A DNA stretch of 64,000 bases from Verrucomicrobiaceae bacterium (GTDB lineage Bacteria; Verrucomicrobiota; Verrucomicrobiia; Verrucomicrobiales; Verrucomicrobiaceae), in assembly GCA_016795365.1 (NCBI GenBank), contig JAEUHN010000011.1:1-64000 (forward strand), read 5' to 3'. The translations under genes were made by a program, and so were the position numbers. How positions within the stretch are numbered: position 1 is the stretch's first letter; every line of letters begins with the position of its first letter. Below, piece after piece: positions 54,183 to 62,005 of the stretch. The notes beneath the pieces were generated by a model. The model was not told the DNA's origin. It worked only from the letters and a program-made list of their open reading frames with translations, and made no database searches.

Positions 54183-55414
54183 AGCATAGCATTCCAGTCG
54201 AGCAATGTGGACATCACGGCGCAGCGATGGCAGCGGCGGTGCAGGCTTGCGTGCATTGTGGTTTCTGCCTGCCCACCTGTCCTACTTACCAGGTGATGGG
54301 CGAGGAGATGGATTCGCCTCGCGGTCGCATCACCCTGATGAAGCAAGTGCTGGAAGGCAAGCAGCCGCTGGAGACAGCGCTGCCTCATGTCGATGCCTGC
54401 CTCGGTTGTCTGTCGTGCGAGACCGCCTGCCCATCGGGTGTGCAGTATCGCGATCTGATCAGCCCCTTCCGCGCCTGGGCGGAGCCGCAGCGAGAGCGTC
54501 CGCGAATGGAGCGCATGCGGCGCTGGATGCTCATGAATGTGCTGCCCTATCGCTGGCGAATGGCCGTGGCGGTTCGACTTGGACTGATGGCAAGGCCGTT
54601 CCGCGAGGTGCTGCCGAAGGCGCTGGGACCGATGTTTGACCTGCTGCCACGACGATTGCCGAAGCGTGAAGTCCTCCGCGATCTTTATGAGGCCAAAGGT
54701 GAGCGTCGTGCGCGCGTGGCATTGCTGACCGGTTGTTCGCAGCAAGTGCTCGCGCCCGAGATCAATGCGGCGACCATTCGTGTGCTGCAATCGCAGGGTG
54801 TGGAGGTGGTGGTGCCGCGTCGGCAGGAGTGCTGTGGCGCTTTGGCTTGGCATGTGGGTGATGAGGCGCGTGCGGTGAAGTCGGCGAAGGCGAATGTGGC
54901 GGCCTTTCCCACGGACGTGGATGCGATCCTCACCAACGCAGCAGGTTGCGGCTCCACCTTGCATGAGTATCCGCTGATCATGGGCGACGAGGCGAAGGCG
55001 TTCGCAGCCAAAGTGCAGGACGTGGCGCAGTTCCTTGACGCCCTGGGTTTCCGGGTGCCGGACAAGGAGCGCAAGGTCACGGTGGTGATGCAGGATGCCT
55101 GCCACTTGCTGCACGGGCAGCGAGTGCAGAGCGCCCCTCGCCGACTGCTCGCCAAGTTCCCAGGAGTGACGATCCGTGAGGTGGCCGATCCCGAGCTGTG
55201 CTGTGGCTCGGCGGGGAGCTACAATCTGGAGCATCCTGAGGTGGCTGCCGAACTTGGCCGACGCAAAGCGGAGACTCTGCTTGCAGCCAAAGCTGACGTC
55301 TGCGTCACGGGCAACATAGGATGCCTAATGCAACTCCGTTTTCACCTGGGTGTTCGGCTGAGGGTCACTCATACGATGGTGCTGGTTGACGAATACTTGA
55401 GAGATTTAGGGTGA
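54179..55414 (+). CDS. glcF: Glycolate oxidase iron-sulfur subunit GlcF
   Basis: 411 aa with two [4Fe-4S] motifs, CVHCGFCLPTCPTY near 24 and CLGCLSCETACPSGV near 82. Two CCG domains follow, with RRQECCGALAWH and PELCCGSAGSYN. It transfers electrons from the flavin subunit to quinone. The ATGA overlap with glcE shows translational coupling. An 86-base gap follows before the next gene, with no clear terminator. Confidence 0.95.
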   Translation: MKHSIPVEQCGHHGAAMAAAVQACVHCGFCLPTCPTYQVMGEEMDSPRGRITLMKQVLEGKQPLETALPHVDACLGCLSCETACPSGVQYRDLISPFRAWAEPQRERPRMERMRRWMLMNVLPYRWRMAVAVRLGLMARPFREVLPKALGPMFDLLPRRLPKREVLRDLYEAKGERRARVALLTGCSQQVLAPEINAATIRVLQSQGVEVVVPRRQECCGALAWHVGDEARAVKSAKANVAAFPTDVDAILTNAAGCGSTLHEYPLIMGDEAKAFAAKVQDVAQFLDALGFRVPDKERKVTVVMQDACHLLHGQRVQSAPRRLLAKFPGVTIREVADPELCCGSAGSYNLEHPEVAAELGRRKAETLLAAKADVCVTGNIGCLMQLRFHLGVRLRVTHTMVLVDEYLRDLG

Positions 55415-55500
55415 AAAATAATAGTGGTCCGCGTAACATGCCTGGGGCTTGTCCGCATTAGAGATCGGACCGGTCTGATGTCCTGGTCTGTTCTCCGATC

Positions 55501-55761
55501 ATGAAACCACCCCCTTCTTCCATACCCATCCCCACCAAGACTCTCCTCAGAGCGATCTACTGGACGGTTCTGGCAGCCATTGTCGTCGCCTTCACCGCAT
55601 GGTGGCTGGCGATCCATCACTCTCACAATCGTTCGCTCCAGAAAGCCGATGGCAGGAGGTCTGTGGAGCCCGCGGAAAGCAAGTCGTGGCGGGTGGAAGT
55701 GGCGAGTGAACTGTCGTCTGCGGCCTCAGGCTATCAGCTCCGCACCGATGCCAAGGACTGA
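55501..55761 (+). CDS. Small unknown one-helix membrane protein
   Basis: 86 aa: a Pro/Ser-rich N-terminus, one helix (AIYWTVLAAIVVAFTAWWLAI near 18-38), then a polar tail ending AKD. No family recognised. The helix with a polar tail looks like a type II membrane anchor. The gene stands between glcF and a dienelactone hydrolase gene with gaps of 86 and 68 bases; no clear ribosome-binding site. It could be a chance frame, hence the moderate confidence. Confidence 0.5.
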   Translation: MKPPPSSIPIPTKTLLRAIYWTVLAAIVVAFTAWWLAIHHSHNRSLQKADGRRSVEPAESKSWRVEVASELSSAASGYQLRTDAKD

Positions 55762-55829
55762 GTTGTTGTGATCGCGGCAAGCAGTGGAGTCTTGACCTCG
55801 GGAAGGGAACCCGATATGCACAAGCACAC

Positions 55830-56603
55830 ATGAAAACCTCGCTTGCCCTCATTGCTTCCTTCTTTGTTTCCGTCGCCTCGGCTGAGGTGGTGGAGAAGAC
55901 CGTTGAATACACCTCCGCCGGAGTCCTGTGCGAAGGACTTCATGTGGTGGACAACGCTAAGACGGGCACCTTGCCATCCGTGCTGGTGGTTCATCAGTGG
56001 ACCGGGGTAAGTGAGAACGAGAAAATGCGTGCGCGGATGCTTGCGGAACTTGGCTACAATGTGTTCGTCGCCGATGTTTATGGCAAAGGTGTCCGTCCGC
56101 CGGGACCTCCAGCTTCGGCGAAGGAAGCAGGCAAATACAAGGCCGATCGTGCCTTGCTTCGTCAGCGCTTGAATGATGCCCTGGCCGAACTGAAGAAGCT
56201 GCCGCAAACCAATGCGTCCAAGCTTGCGGCCATCGGCTACTGCTTCGGTGGCACCGGCGTCATCGAGCTGGCCCGGAGCGGGGCCGAAGTGTCGGGAGTG
56301 GTGAGTTTCCATGGAGGACTCGATTCGCCCACGCCTGCCGACGGCAAGAACATCAAAGGCGAAGTGCTGGCCCTGCACGGTGCCGATGATCCCTTTGTTC
56401 CAGCGGCCGATGTGAAGGCCTTCGAAGATGAGCTGACCTCTGCGGGCGTGAAGTATGAACTCGTGAAGTATCCGGGTGCGGTGCATGCCTTCACGCAAAA
56501 GGCTGCGGGTGACGATCCCAAGAAAGGAGCTGCCTACAATGCCGATGCGGATACCAAAAGCTGGCTGGCCATGAAGGCCTTCTTTGATCGCATCCTGAAG
56601 TGA
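55830..56603 (+). CDS. Secreted dienelactone hydrolase family protein
   Basis: 257 aa with signal peptide (LALIASFFVSVASAE). The nucleophile is Cys in AAIGYCFGGTG near 138, the hallmark of the dienelactone hydrolase family. ALHGADDPFVP carries the acid, and YPGAVHAFTQ the His near 218. The family cleaves lactones or esters; being exported here, its natural substrate is unlikely to be the intracellular dienelactone of aromatic degradation. Confidence 0.92.
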   Translation: MKTSLALIASFFVSVASAEVVEKTVEYTSAGVLCEGLHVVDNAKTGTLPSVLVVHQWTGVSENEKMRARMLAELGYNVFVADVYGKGVRPPGPPASAKEAGKYKADRALLRQRLNDALAELKKLPQTNASKLAAIGYCFGGTGVIELARSGAEVSGVVSFHGGLDSPTPADGKNIKGEVLALHGADDPFVPAADVKAFEDELTSAGVKYELVKYPGAVHAFTQKAAGDDPKKGAAYNADADTKSWLAMKAFFDRILK

Positions 56604-56624
56604 ACCCTCAGCGGCGCTGACTGA

Positions 56625-57059
56625 ATGCGAATCTTCTGGGGAATCATCAGTGGGCTTGTGGGGGTGGTTCTCCTCATGGGAATTATCGACAATGTCGTCA
56701 CTCGCGAGCAGAGGCATGGACTGAGCTGGGTGGTGGACGGCTGGTTGACCATCAATTTCTTGCTCAGTGCTGTGTGCTGCTTCCGCAGCTCCCAATGGTG
56801 GCTGTCTCGTCTGAAGTGCTCGCGTTGCCAAAGCCATGCGCTACAGCCTTCGGTGGTGACGATTAACCGGGTAGGTCCGCTGGCGATCCTCCTGGGAGGT
56901 GCCGTGTTCATGATCGCGTGGGGACTGGCGCGCGGACGCAATGTGGTGTGCGCTGACTGTTGGCAGAATCAGATTCGCAGCACGGTTGGGACGTGGCTGG
57001 CACGAAGCTGGGTTTTGAGCGTGATCGTGTCTTTGATCGATAACTTGGCGAATCCTTGA
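56625..57059 (+). CDS. Unknown membrane protein with split CxxC pairs
   Basis: 144 aa. A helix at about 5-25 (IISGLVGVVLLMGIIDNV), then one near 40-55, then LKCSRCQSH near 63, a further helix (LAILLGGAVFMIAWGLA) and VVCADCWQN near 105, ending with another helix. The two CxxC pairs flank a helix and could form one zinc or disulphide site. No family recognised. It is 21 bases behind the dienelactone hydrolase gene. Confidence 0.65.
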   Translation: MRIFWGIISGLVGVVLLMGIIDNVVTREQRHGLSWVVDGWLTINFLLSAVCCFRSSQWWLSRLKCSRCQSHALQPSVVTINRVGPLAILLGGAVFMIAWGLARGRNVVCADCWQNQIRSTVGTWLARSWVLSVIVSLIDNLANP

Positions 57060-57117
57060 GGATGGAATTCCCGTGGTTCTAGCCCTTGAAGAAAATTAAA
57101 CTTTCCTAAAGCATCTG

Positions 57118-58047
57118 ATGCCTCTACTCTCGACCGTGAACTTGCAGCGCATGTATTTAAGTATCTGGATTGGCATCGCCATGAGCACCTCGCAGACCGG
57201 GTGCTCGGTTTTCAAACATAAAGATGCAGATCCGACCGCTGGATTGCAGATCCGGCGGGCCACCCCGGCGCAGGGAGACCCCAATAAGCAGGGGCGCACC
57301 GTGGCCGGCATTCAGAATCCAGATTCACCCCTGCCCAAGGTGCCGCCACCCGGCGTTCGCACTCGCTATTCGAGTGTGCACACAGACGAGATGGTCCTGG
57401 CCTTCACCTTTGATGATGGTCCTCATGCCACCAACACTCCGAAGCTGCTGGATGAACTCAAAGCGCGGAACATCAAGGCGACCTTTTATCTGGTGGGCGA
57501 GAACGTGAAACGCTACCCTCAGATCGTCCGGCGTATCGTCGAGGAAGGTCATGAGATCGGCAATCACACCTACACGCATCCCACGCTCACGGCGCGGTCC
57601 GATGCGGTGATTCGGTCCGAGATGCAGCGCACGGCGGATGCCATTCGCGAAGCTTCGGGCTACGTGCCGCACACGATGCGTCCGCCCGGTGGTGCGATCA
57701 ACAAGCGCATCGAGCAATGGATCTTCGACGAGTTCGGCTACAGCACCGTGCTGTGGTCGGTGGACCCGATGGACTGGAAGCGTCCAGGCGTGAGCGTGGT
57801 GCAGAGCCGTCTGCTCAATGCGGCTCACAAGGGAGCCATCATGCTGGCCCACGACATTCACGCCCCCACGATCACGGCGGTGCCCAAGGTTTTCGATGAA
57901 CTGCTCGCCCGGGGCTATCGGTTTGTCACCGTCAGCCAGCTGCTGAACCTCGAGAAGCAGACCATACCTGTGGGCGTGGTGGTCCATCCCGGTGAAGAAG
58001 TGCAGCCGGTCGAGACCGTGGCCAAGCCGGGAGAACCGCGCTCGTAG
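57118..58047 (+). CDS. Polysaccharide deacetylase (NodB domain) lipoprotein
   Basis: 309 aa with a signal-like segment and a possible lipid-attachment Cys in TSQTGCSVF near 29; the ATG at 57181 could be an alternative start. The NodB domain spans about 88-280 with all motifs: LAFTFDDGPH (Asp-Asp metal and base), GNHTYTHPTL (His pair), MRPPGG, LWSVDPMDWK and IMLAHDIH. Typical substrates are N-acetylglucosamine in peptidoglycan, chitin or exopolysaccharide. The lipoprotein anchor would place it facing the periplasm. Confidence 0.93.
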   Translation: MPLLSTVNLQRMYLSIWIGIAMSTSQTGCSVFKHKDADPTAGLQIRRATPAQGDPNKQGRTVAGIQNPDSPLPKVPPPGVRTRYSSVHTDEMVLAFTFDDGPHATNTPKLLDELKARNIKATFYLVGENVKRYPQIVRRIVEEGHEIGNHTYTHPTLTARSDAVIRSEMQRTADAIREASGYVPHTMRPPGGAINKRIEQWIFDEFGYSTVLWSVDPMDWKRPGVSVVQSRLLNAAHKGAIMLAHDIHAPTITAVPKVFDELLARGYRFVTVSQLLNLEKQTIPVGVVVHPGEEVQPVETVAKPGEPRS

Positions 58048-58091
58048 TTGCTCGCGATCTTTCAGGGCGACATGACGTTTCGCGATGCTCC

Positions 58092-59831
58092 ATGATTGGT
58101 GAAGCCTATTTCGATCTGCGCGAGCGCCTTGGCAAAGACCTGTTCCTGCTCGCCCAGGTGGTGCGCGAACATGGCGGCACGGCGGATGATGTGCAGATCC
58201 TGGAGAACCTCGTTGCCGGGCTGAACGATCCCTTTGTCTTCGTCGTGGTGGGCGAAGTGAACGTGGGCAAGTCCACCTTCCTCAATGCCCTGTTCGGCGC
58301 CGAGTTTTCGCGCACGGGTGTGATGCCCACGACGGACAAGATTTACTTCTTCAAGCATGGGCCCGTCGTGCAATCGACGCCCATCGCTCCCACGGTCGAA
58401 GAGGTCCGCGTGCCCTGCGACTTCCTCAAGAATTTCCACATCGTGGATACGCCCGGCACGAACTCGATCGAGGGCGAGCACCAGCAGATCACTGAGAAGT
58501 TTGTGCCGGCAGCCGACCTTGTGGTCTTCGTGTTCAGTGCGCTCAATCCCTGGGGAGCCTCGGCGTGGCAGTTTCTCGACAAGGTGCACCGCCAGTGGAT
58601 GCGCCATGTGATCTTTGTGTTGCAGCAGTGCGATCTGCGCACCCCGGAGGAATTGCAGGTCATCACCGACTACATGCGCCAGCTGTGCCAGCAACGTTTT
58701 GGCCGGGAGTTTCCGCTGTTTCCCGTCTCGGCGAAGAAGGCGTTCCTGGCCCGCAGCTCAGGCATTGATCGCGAGCGCTTGATGGCTGAGAGCGGCTACG
58801 AGGCGCTCGAAGGGCATATCAATCAGGTGGTCACTCAGCAGCCAGCGCGTCTCGGCAAGCTTGGAGCCTCAGTCCGCCTCGCACGACAGGTGCTGGATCA
58901 AATCATGGAGCGGACCACTGCCACGCTCGATCTCATTCGAAAGGGCCGTGCCCTCATCGATGAGATGCAAGGCGAACGCGAAGTCCAGGTGGAGCGAACG
59001 AAGGGCAAATTTCAGCTCGCAGTCGAGGCATCTGACTTCGACTTTCGTGAGGCCGCATCGCGTATCGTGGCGCTTGCCGACGAGGGGCTGACCCCCAAGG
59101 CCGCCTTCAAACTGAAAGCCGAGGACACGCGCATTCCGAAGAACCTCGACCACAAGCTCTACCAGGACCTGCTCGCGAGCGCTGGTGAGCGCTGGCAGCA
59201 GATGGCGCATATTTTAGAAGACGATTTCAAGCGCTTCGAGAATTACATGGCTCACCACTGGCGCGGCGAACTCTACCTTGGTGACCTTAAGGCCCATGAA
59301 GAGAACGAGCCTGCCAGCCAGGAAGCGCGGCGACGATTCACCGCGAAGGTGGACTCTACCTTGCGACGGTTCGTGCTGGGTCTGAAGATCGACGAAAGCC
59401 TCGAACCCGGGCTGTTGCGCACTCGCACGCAGGCCCGGCGCTTGCCCGTGGTGGCGGGCGTGCTCGGGCTGCTCGCCGTTGTGGCCGGTCTTTTGTTCGG
59501 CTGGCAGATGGGGCTTGGTGCTCTGGCCGTGGCTTCGATGATCGGTCTCGTGATGTATGCCTTGCTGGGTCGTGCCTTGCGGAACACTCGCGATCATCTG
59601 GTAGAGCACTTCGAGCAGGCGAGACCTTCCTTGACCCAGATGCTGCAGGAGCAGGTGCGTGATGAAACCGAGAACGCCTTTGGCCTCTTCACCCGCATCC
59701 TCCAGCCCTCCCGCGAGGACCTCGAGCTTCAGGAAACGCGCATTCATCAGCAGCTGGCGAAGCTTTTTGAGTTGAAGCAATCCTTGCAAAAGCTCGCCCA
59801 GGAGTTGCAAGCGGGCTCCGCATCTGCCTAA
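58092..59831 (+). CDS. Bacterial dynamin-like GTPase
   Basis: 579 aa. The P-loop is VVGEVNVGKSTFLNAL near 53-65, the switch-2 region is HIVDTPGTNSIEG near 120, and the specificity motif appears as VLQQCDLRT, with Gln where TKxD GTPases have Lys. Long helical regions flank two hydrophobic helices at about 455-495 (VVAGVLGLLAVVAGLLFGW, then GALAVASMIGLVMYALLG). The C-terminal coiled coil ends in LKQSLQKLAQELQAG. Such proteins remodel membranes. It is the first of a plus-strand run with cdsA (gap 23) and dxr (gap 10). Confidence 0.9.
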   Translation: MIGEAYFDLRERLGKDLFLLAQVVREHGGTADDVQILENLVAGLNDPFVFVVVGEVNVGKSTFLNALFGAEFSRTGVMPTTDKIYFFKHGPVVQSTPIAPTVEEVRVPCDFLKNFHIVDTPGTNSIEGEHQQITEKFVPAADLVVFVFSALNPWGASAWQFLDKVHRQWMRHVIFVLQQCDLRTPEELQVITDYMRQLCQQRFGREFPLFPVSAKKAFLARSSGIDRERLMAESGYEALEGHINQVVTQQPARLGKLGASVRLARQVLDQIMERTTATLDLIRKGRALIDEMQGEREVQVERTKGKFQLAVEASDFDFREAASRIVALADEGLTPKAAFKLKAEDTRIPKNLDHKLYQDLLASAGERWQQMAHILEDDFKRFENYMAHHWRGELYLGDLKAHEENEPASQEARRRFTAKVDSTLRRFVLGLKIDESLEPGLLRTRTQARRLPVVAGVLGLLAVVAGLLFGWQMGLGALAVASMIGLVMYALLGRALRNTRDHLVEHFEQARPSLTQMLQEQVRDETENAFGLFTRILQPSREDLELQETRIHQQLAKLFELKQSLQKLAQELQAGSASA

Positions 59832-59854
59832 TCTGAGCGATCCTATTACCGTTC

Positions 59855-60763
59855 ATGGAGTCCCCTCCCTCCGCCACCACCCCAGCTGCCTCGCCGAGCA
59901 AGCGACGAGTCTTTTTCTCCCGCCTCACCAGCACACTCGTGCTCTGGGCGGTGATCGGCATGGCGATTCAATGGAAAAGCCAAGCCCTGTTCGCAGGGGT
60001 CGCCTGCTTCTTCGGAGTGGCGGGAGCGGTCGAGTATTTCCGGCTGCTCGTCCGGCATTCACAGCCCCGTTCCTTCTCCGTCTTCGGCTTGGTGGTCTGC
60101 CTGGCCTATTGGACGGCCGTGGTGTGGCATGTGCTCACGAAGCGAACGGAGCCGCCGATGTGGTTCGATCTGGCGGCGCTCACCGTGGCAGTCCAGGGAG
60201 CTTTCCTGCTTTGCTATCGTCACGAGCTTGAAGGCGAGGCCACGCTCCAGCGCATCTTCTCCGTCGTGTTTGGCGTCGTTTACACCGTCATCTTCTTCGG
60301 GTTCATCATGCGGCTCATGTATTTTCGTGCTGATGGAACGGAGCTGACGGGTGCCTTTTTGATGCTCTACGTCATCATGGTAACGAAGTTCTCCGACATG
60401 GGCGCGTATGCCGTCGGATCGCTGATCGGCAAGCACAAGATGATCCCCCACATCAGCCCGGCGAAAAGTTGGGAGGGACTTGGTGGAGCAATGCTCGCTT
60501 CAACGATTGCCTCCGTGGTGCTGCTCGCCACGATCCCGGAAAAGCTCGCGCCGTTGAACTGGCTCCATGGCATGATTCTGGTGCCCATCCTCGTATTCGT
60601 CGCCGTTACGGGCGATCTCGCGGAGTCGGTGATCAAGCGCTGCCTCGCGATCAAAGACACGGGCCACAAGCTGCCTGGGATCGGCGGCATCCTCGACCTC
60701 ACTGACAGCCTGCTTTTCACAGCGCCGATCTTCTACTTCTATTTGTCCGCTATTGCTCGTTAG
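59855..60763 (+). CDS. cdsA: Phosphatidate cytidylyltransferase CdsA
   Basis: Forms CDP-diacylglycerol, the precursor of bacterial phospholipids. 302 aa with about eight helices. The family signature is present in SVIKRCLAIKDTGHKLPGIGG and continues with a conserved Asp pair, ILDLTDSLLF. In E. coli the corresponding part reads HGG and DR, so this copy has Ile for the His and Leu for the Arg, which I believe is a known PVC variant. KFSDMGAYAVG is the second conserved block. It is upstream of dxr, the usual pairing. Confidence 0.93.
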   Translation: MESPPSATTPAASPSKRRVFFSRLTSTLVLWAVIGMAIQWKSQALFAGVACFFGVAGAVEYFRLLVRHSQPRSFSVFGLVVCLAYWTAVVWHVLTKRTEPPMWFDLAALTVAVQGAFLLCYRHELEGEATLQRIFSVVFGVVYTVIFFGFIMRLMYFRADGTELTGAFLMLYVIMVTKFSDMGAYAVGSLIGKHKMIPHISPAKSWEGLGGAMLASTIASVVLLATIPEKLAPLNWLHGMILVPILVFVAVTGDLAESVIKRCLAIKDTGHKLPGIGGILDLTDSLLFTAPIFYFYLSAIAR

Positions 60764-60773
60764 ACGTTATCGC

Positions 60774-61919
60774 ATGTCCTCTCCCAAGCGCGTCATCATT
60801 CTCGGCAGCACCGGCTCCATCGGCACCAGCGCCCTCAAGGTGGCGCACGACATCCCGGATCGGATGCAAGTGGTGGCCCTGGCCGCCAATCGCAGCGTGG
60901 AGGCCCTCGTTGCCCAGGTGCAGTCCACCGGCGTCAAACATGTCGCCGTCACCGATGCGGTTGCGGCACGTGAGGCTCGCCAGTTGCTGCCTGCGGATGT
61001 CACCGTCTTCGATGGTGCCCAGGGGCTGGTGGATCTCGTTCGGGCTGTGAAGGCAGACATGCTGCTCGTGGCGATCGTCGGCACGGCGGGGCTTGCGCCA
61101 GCGCTCGCTGCCGTGGAGCACGGGATGGACCTCGCGGTTGCTTCAAAAGAGATCCTCGTCATGGCCGGCGAGTCCGTGATGAATGCGGCACGCGAGCATC
61201 AAGTGAACGTCCTGCCCGTGGACAGCGAGCACAATGCCATCTTCCAGTGCCTCGAAGGGCATCGCGGCAAAGACATCCGCCGCATCCTGCTCACCGCCTC
61301 GGGAGGTCCCTTCCGCCAGTGGCCAGCGGATCAACTCGCCACCGTCACGGTCGCTCAAGCGCTGAAACATCCCACCTGGACGATGGGCCGGAAGATCACC
61401 ATCGATAGCGCCACGCTCTTCAACAAAGGCCTCGAGATGATCGAAGCGCGCTGGTTGTTCGATGTGTCGATGAGCAAGATCGAAGTCGTCGTGCACCCGC
61501 AAAGCATCGTGCACAGCATGGTCGAGTTCATCGATCAGAGCATCATCGCCCAGCTCAGCCATAGCGACATGTGCTTCCCCATTCAGTATGCCGTGACCTG
61601 GCCCGATCGTGTGAGCAACAGCCTCAAGCCGATTGACTTCGCCACGCTCGGAGCCCTCACCTTTGAGGCACCGCGCACGCAGGACTTTCCTGCGCTCGAT
61701 TTGGCCCGCCACGCGGGAGAAACCGGTGGCACCCTGCCCGCCGTGCTCAATGCTGCCAACGAGGTGGCCGTCGATGCCTTCCTCCATGGACGCCTCAGCT
61801 TTCCCGCCATCTGGCAGTCGGTCGAGCGCACCATGGCCAAGCACCAGACCATCGCCCACCCGACCCTTGACCAAATCATCGAAGCCGATGCCTGGGCGCG
61901 TGCGGTTGCTCTAGATTAG
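60774..61919 (+). CDS. dxr: 1-deoxy-D-xylulose 5-phosphate reductoisomerase
   Basis: Second step of the MEP isoprenoid pathway, NADPH-dependent. The start at 60774 begins SSPKRVIILGSTGSIGTSA, the nucleotide-binding fold; an earlier frame start would overlap cdsA. LPVDSEHNAIFQ and TASGGPFR are metal-site and substrate loops, and WTMGRKITIDSATLFNKG and VHPQSIVHSMVEF are the catalytic blocks. The 381 aa are normal. In many bacteria rseP follows this gene; here a different type of protease follows. Confidence 0.97.
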   Translation: MSSPKRVIILGSTGSIGTSALKVAHDIPDRMQVVALAANRSVEALVAQVQSTGVKHVAVTDAVAAREARQLLPADVTVFDGAQGLVDLVRAVKADMLLVAIVGTAGLAPALAAVEHGMDLAVASKEILVMAGESVMNAAREHQVNVLPVDSEHNAIFQCLEGHRGKDIRRILLTASGGPFRQWPADQLATVTVAQALKHPTWTMGRKITIDSATLFNKGLEMIEARWLFDVSMSKIEVVVHPQSIVHSMVEFIDQSIIAQLSHSDMCFPIQYAVTWPDRVSNSLKPIDFATLGALTFEAPRTQDFPALDLARHAGETGGTLPAVLNAANEVAVDAFLHGRLSFPAIWQSVERTMAKHQTIAHPTLDQIIEADAWARAVALD

Positions 61920-62005
61920 GGCGGCGAAAGCCATCCTCGACCTCGGCTCCGACCGGAAGAAACTCCGGCTTTCCTTGCCGGACGAATGCGCCATGCTGTG
62001 CCGCC

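Noticed and set aside
61920..62000. CCGG-rich inverted bases after dxr as a terminator
   Set aside because: Stem arms are only four to five bases and the following T-run is interrupted; not convincing.
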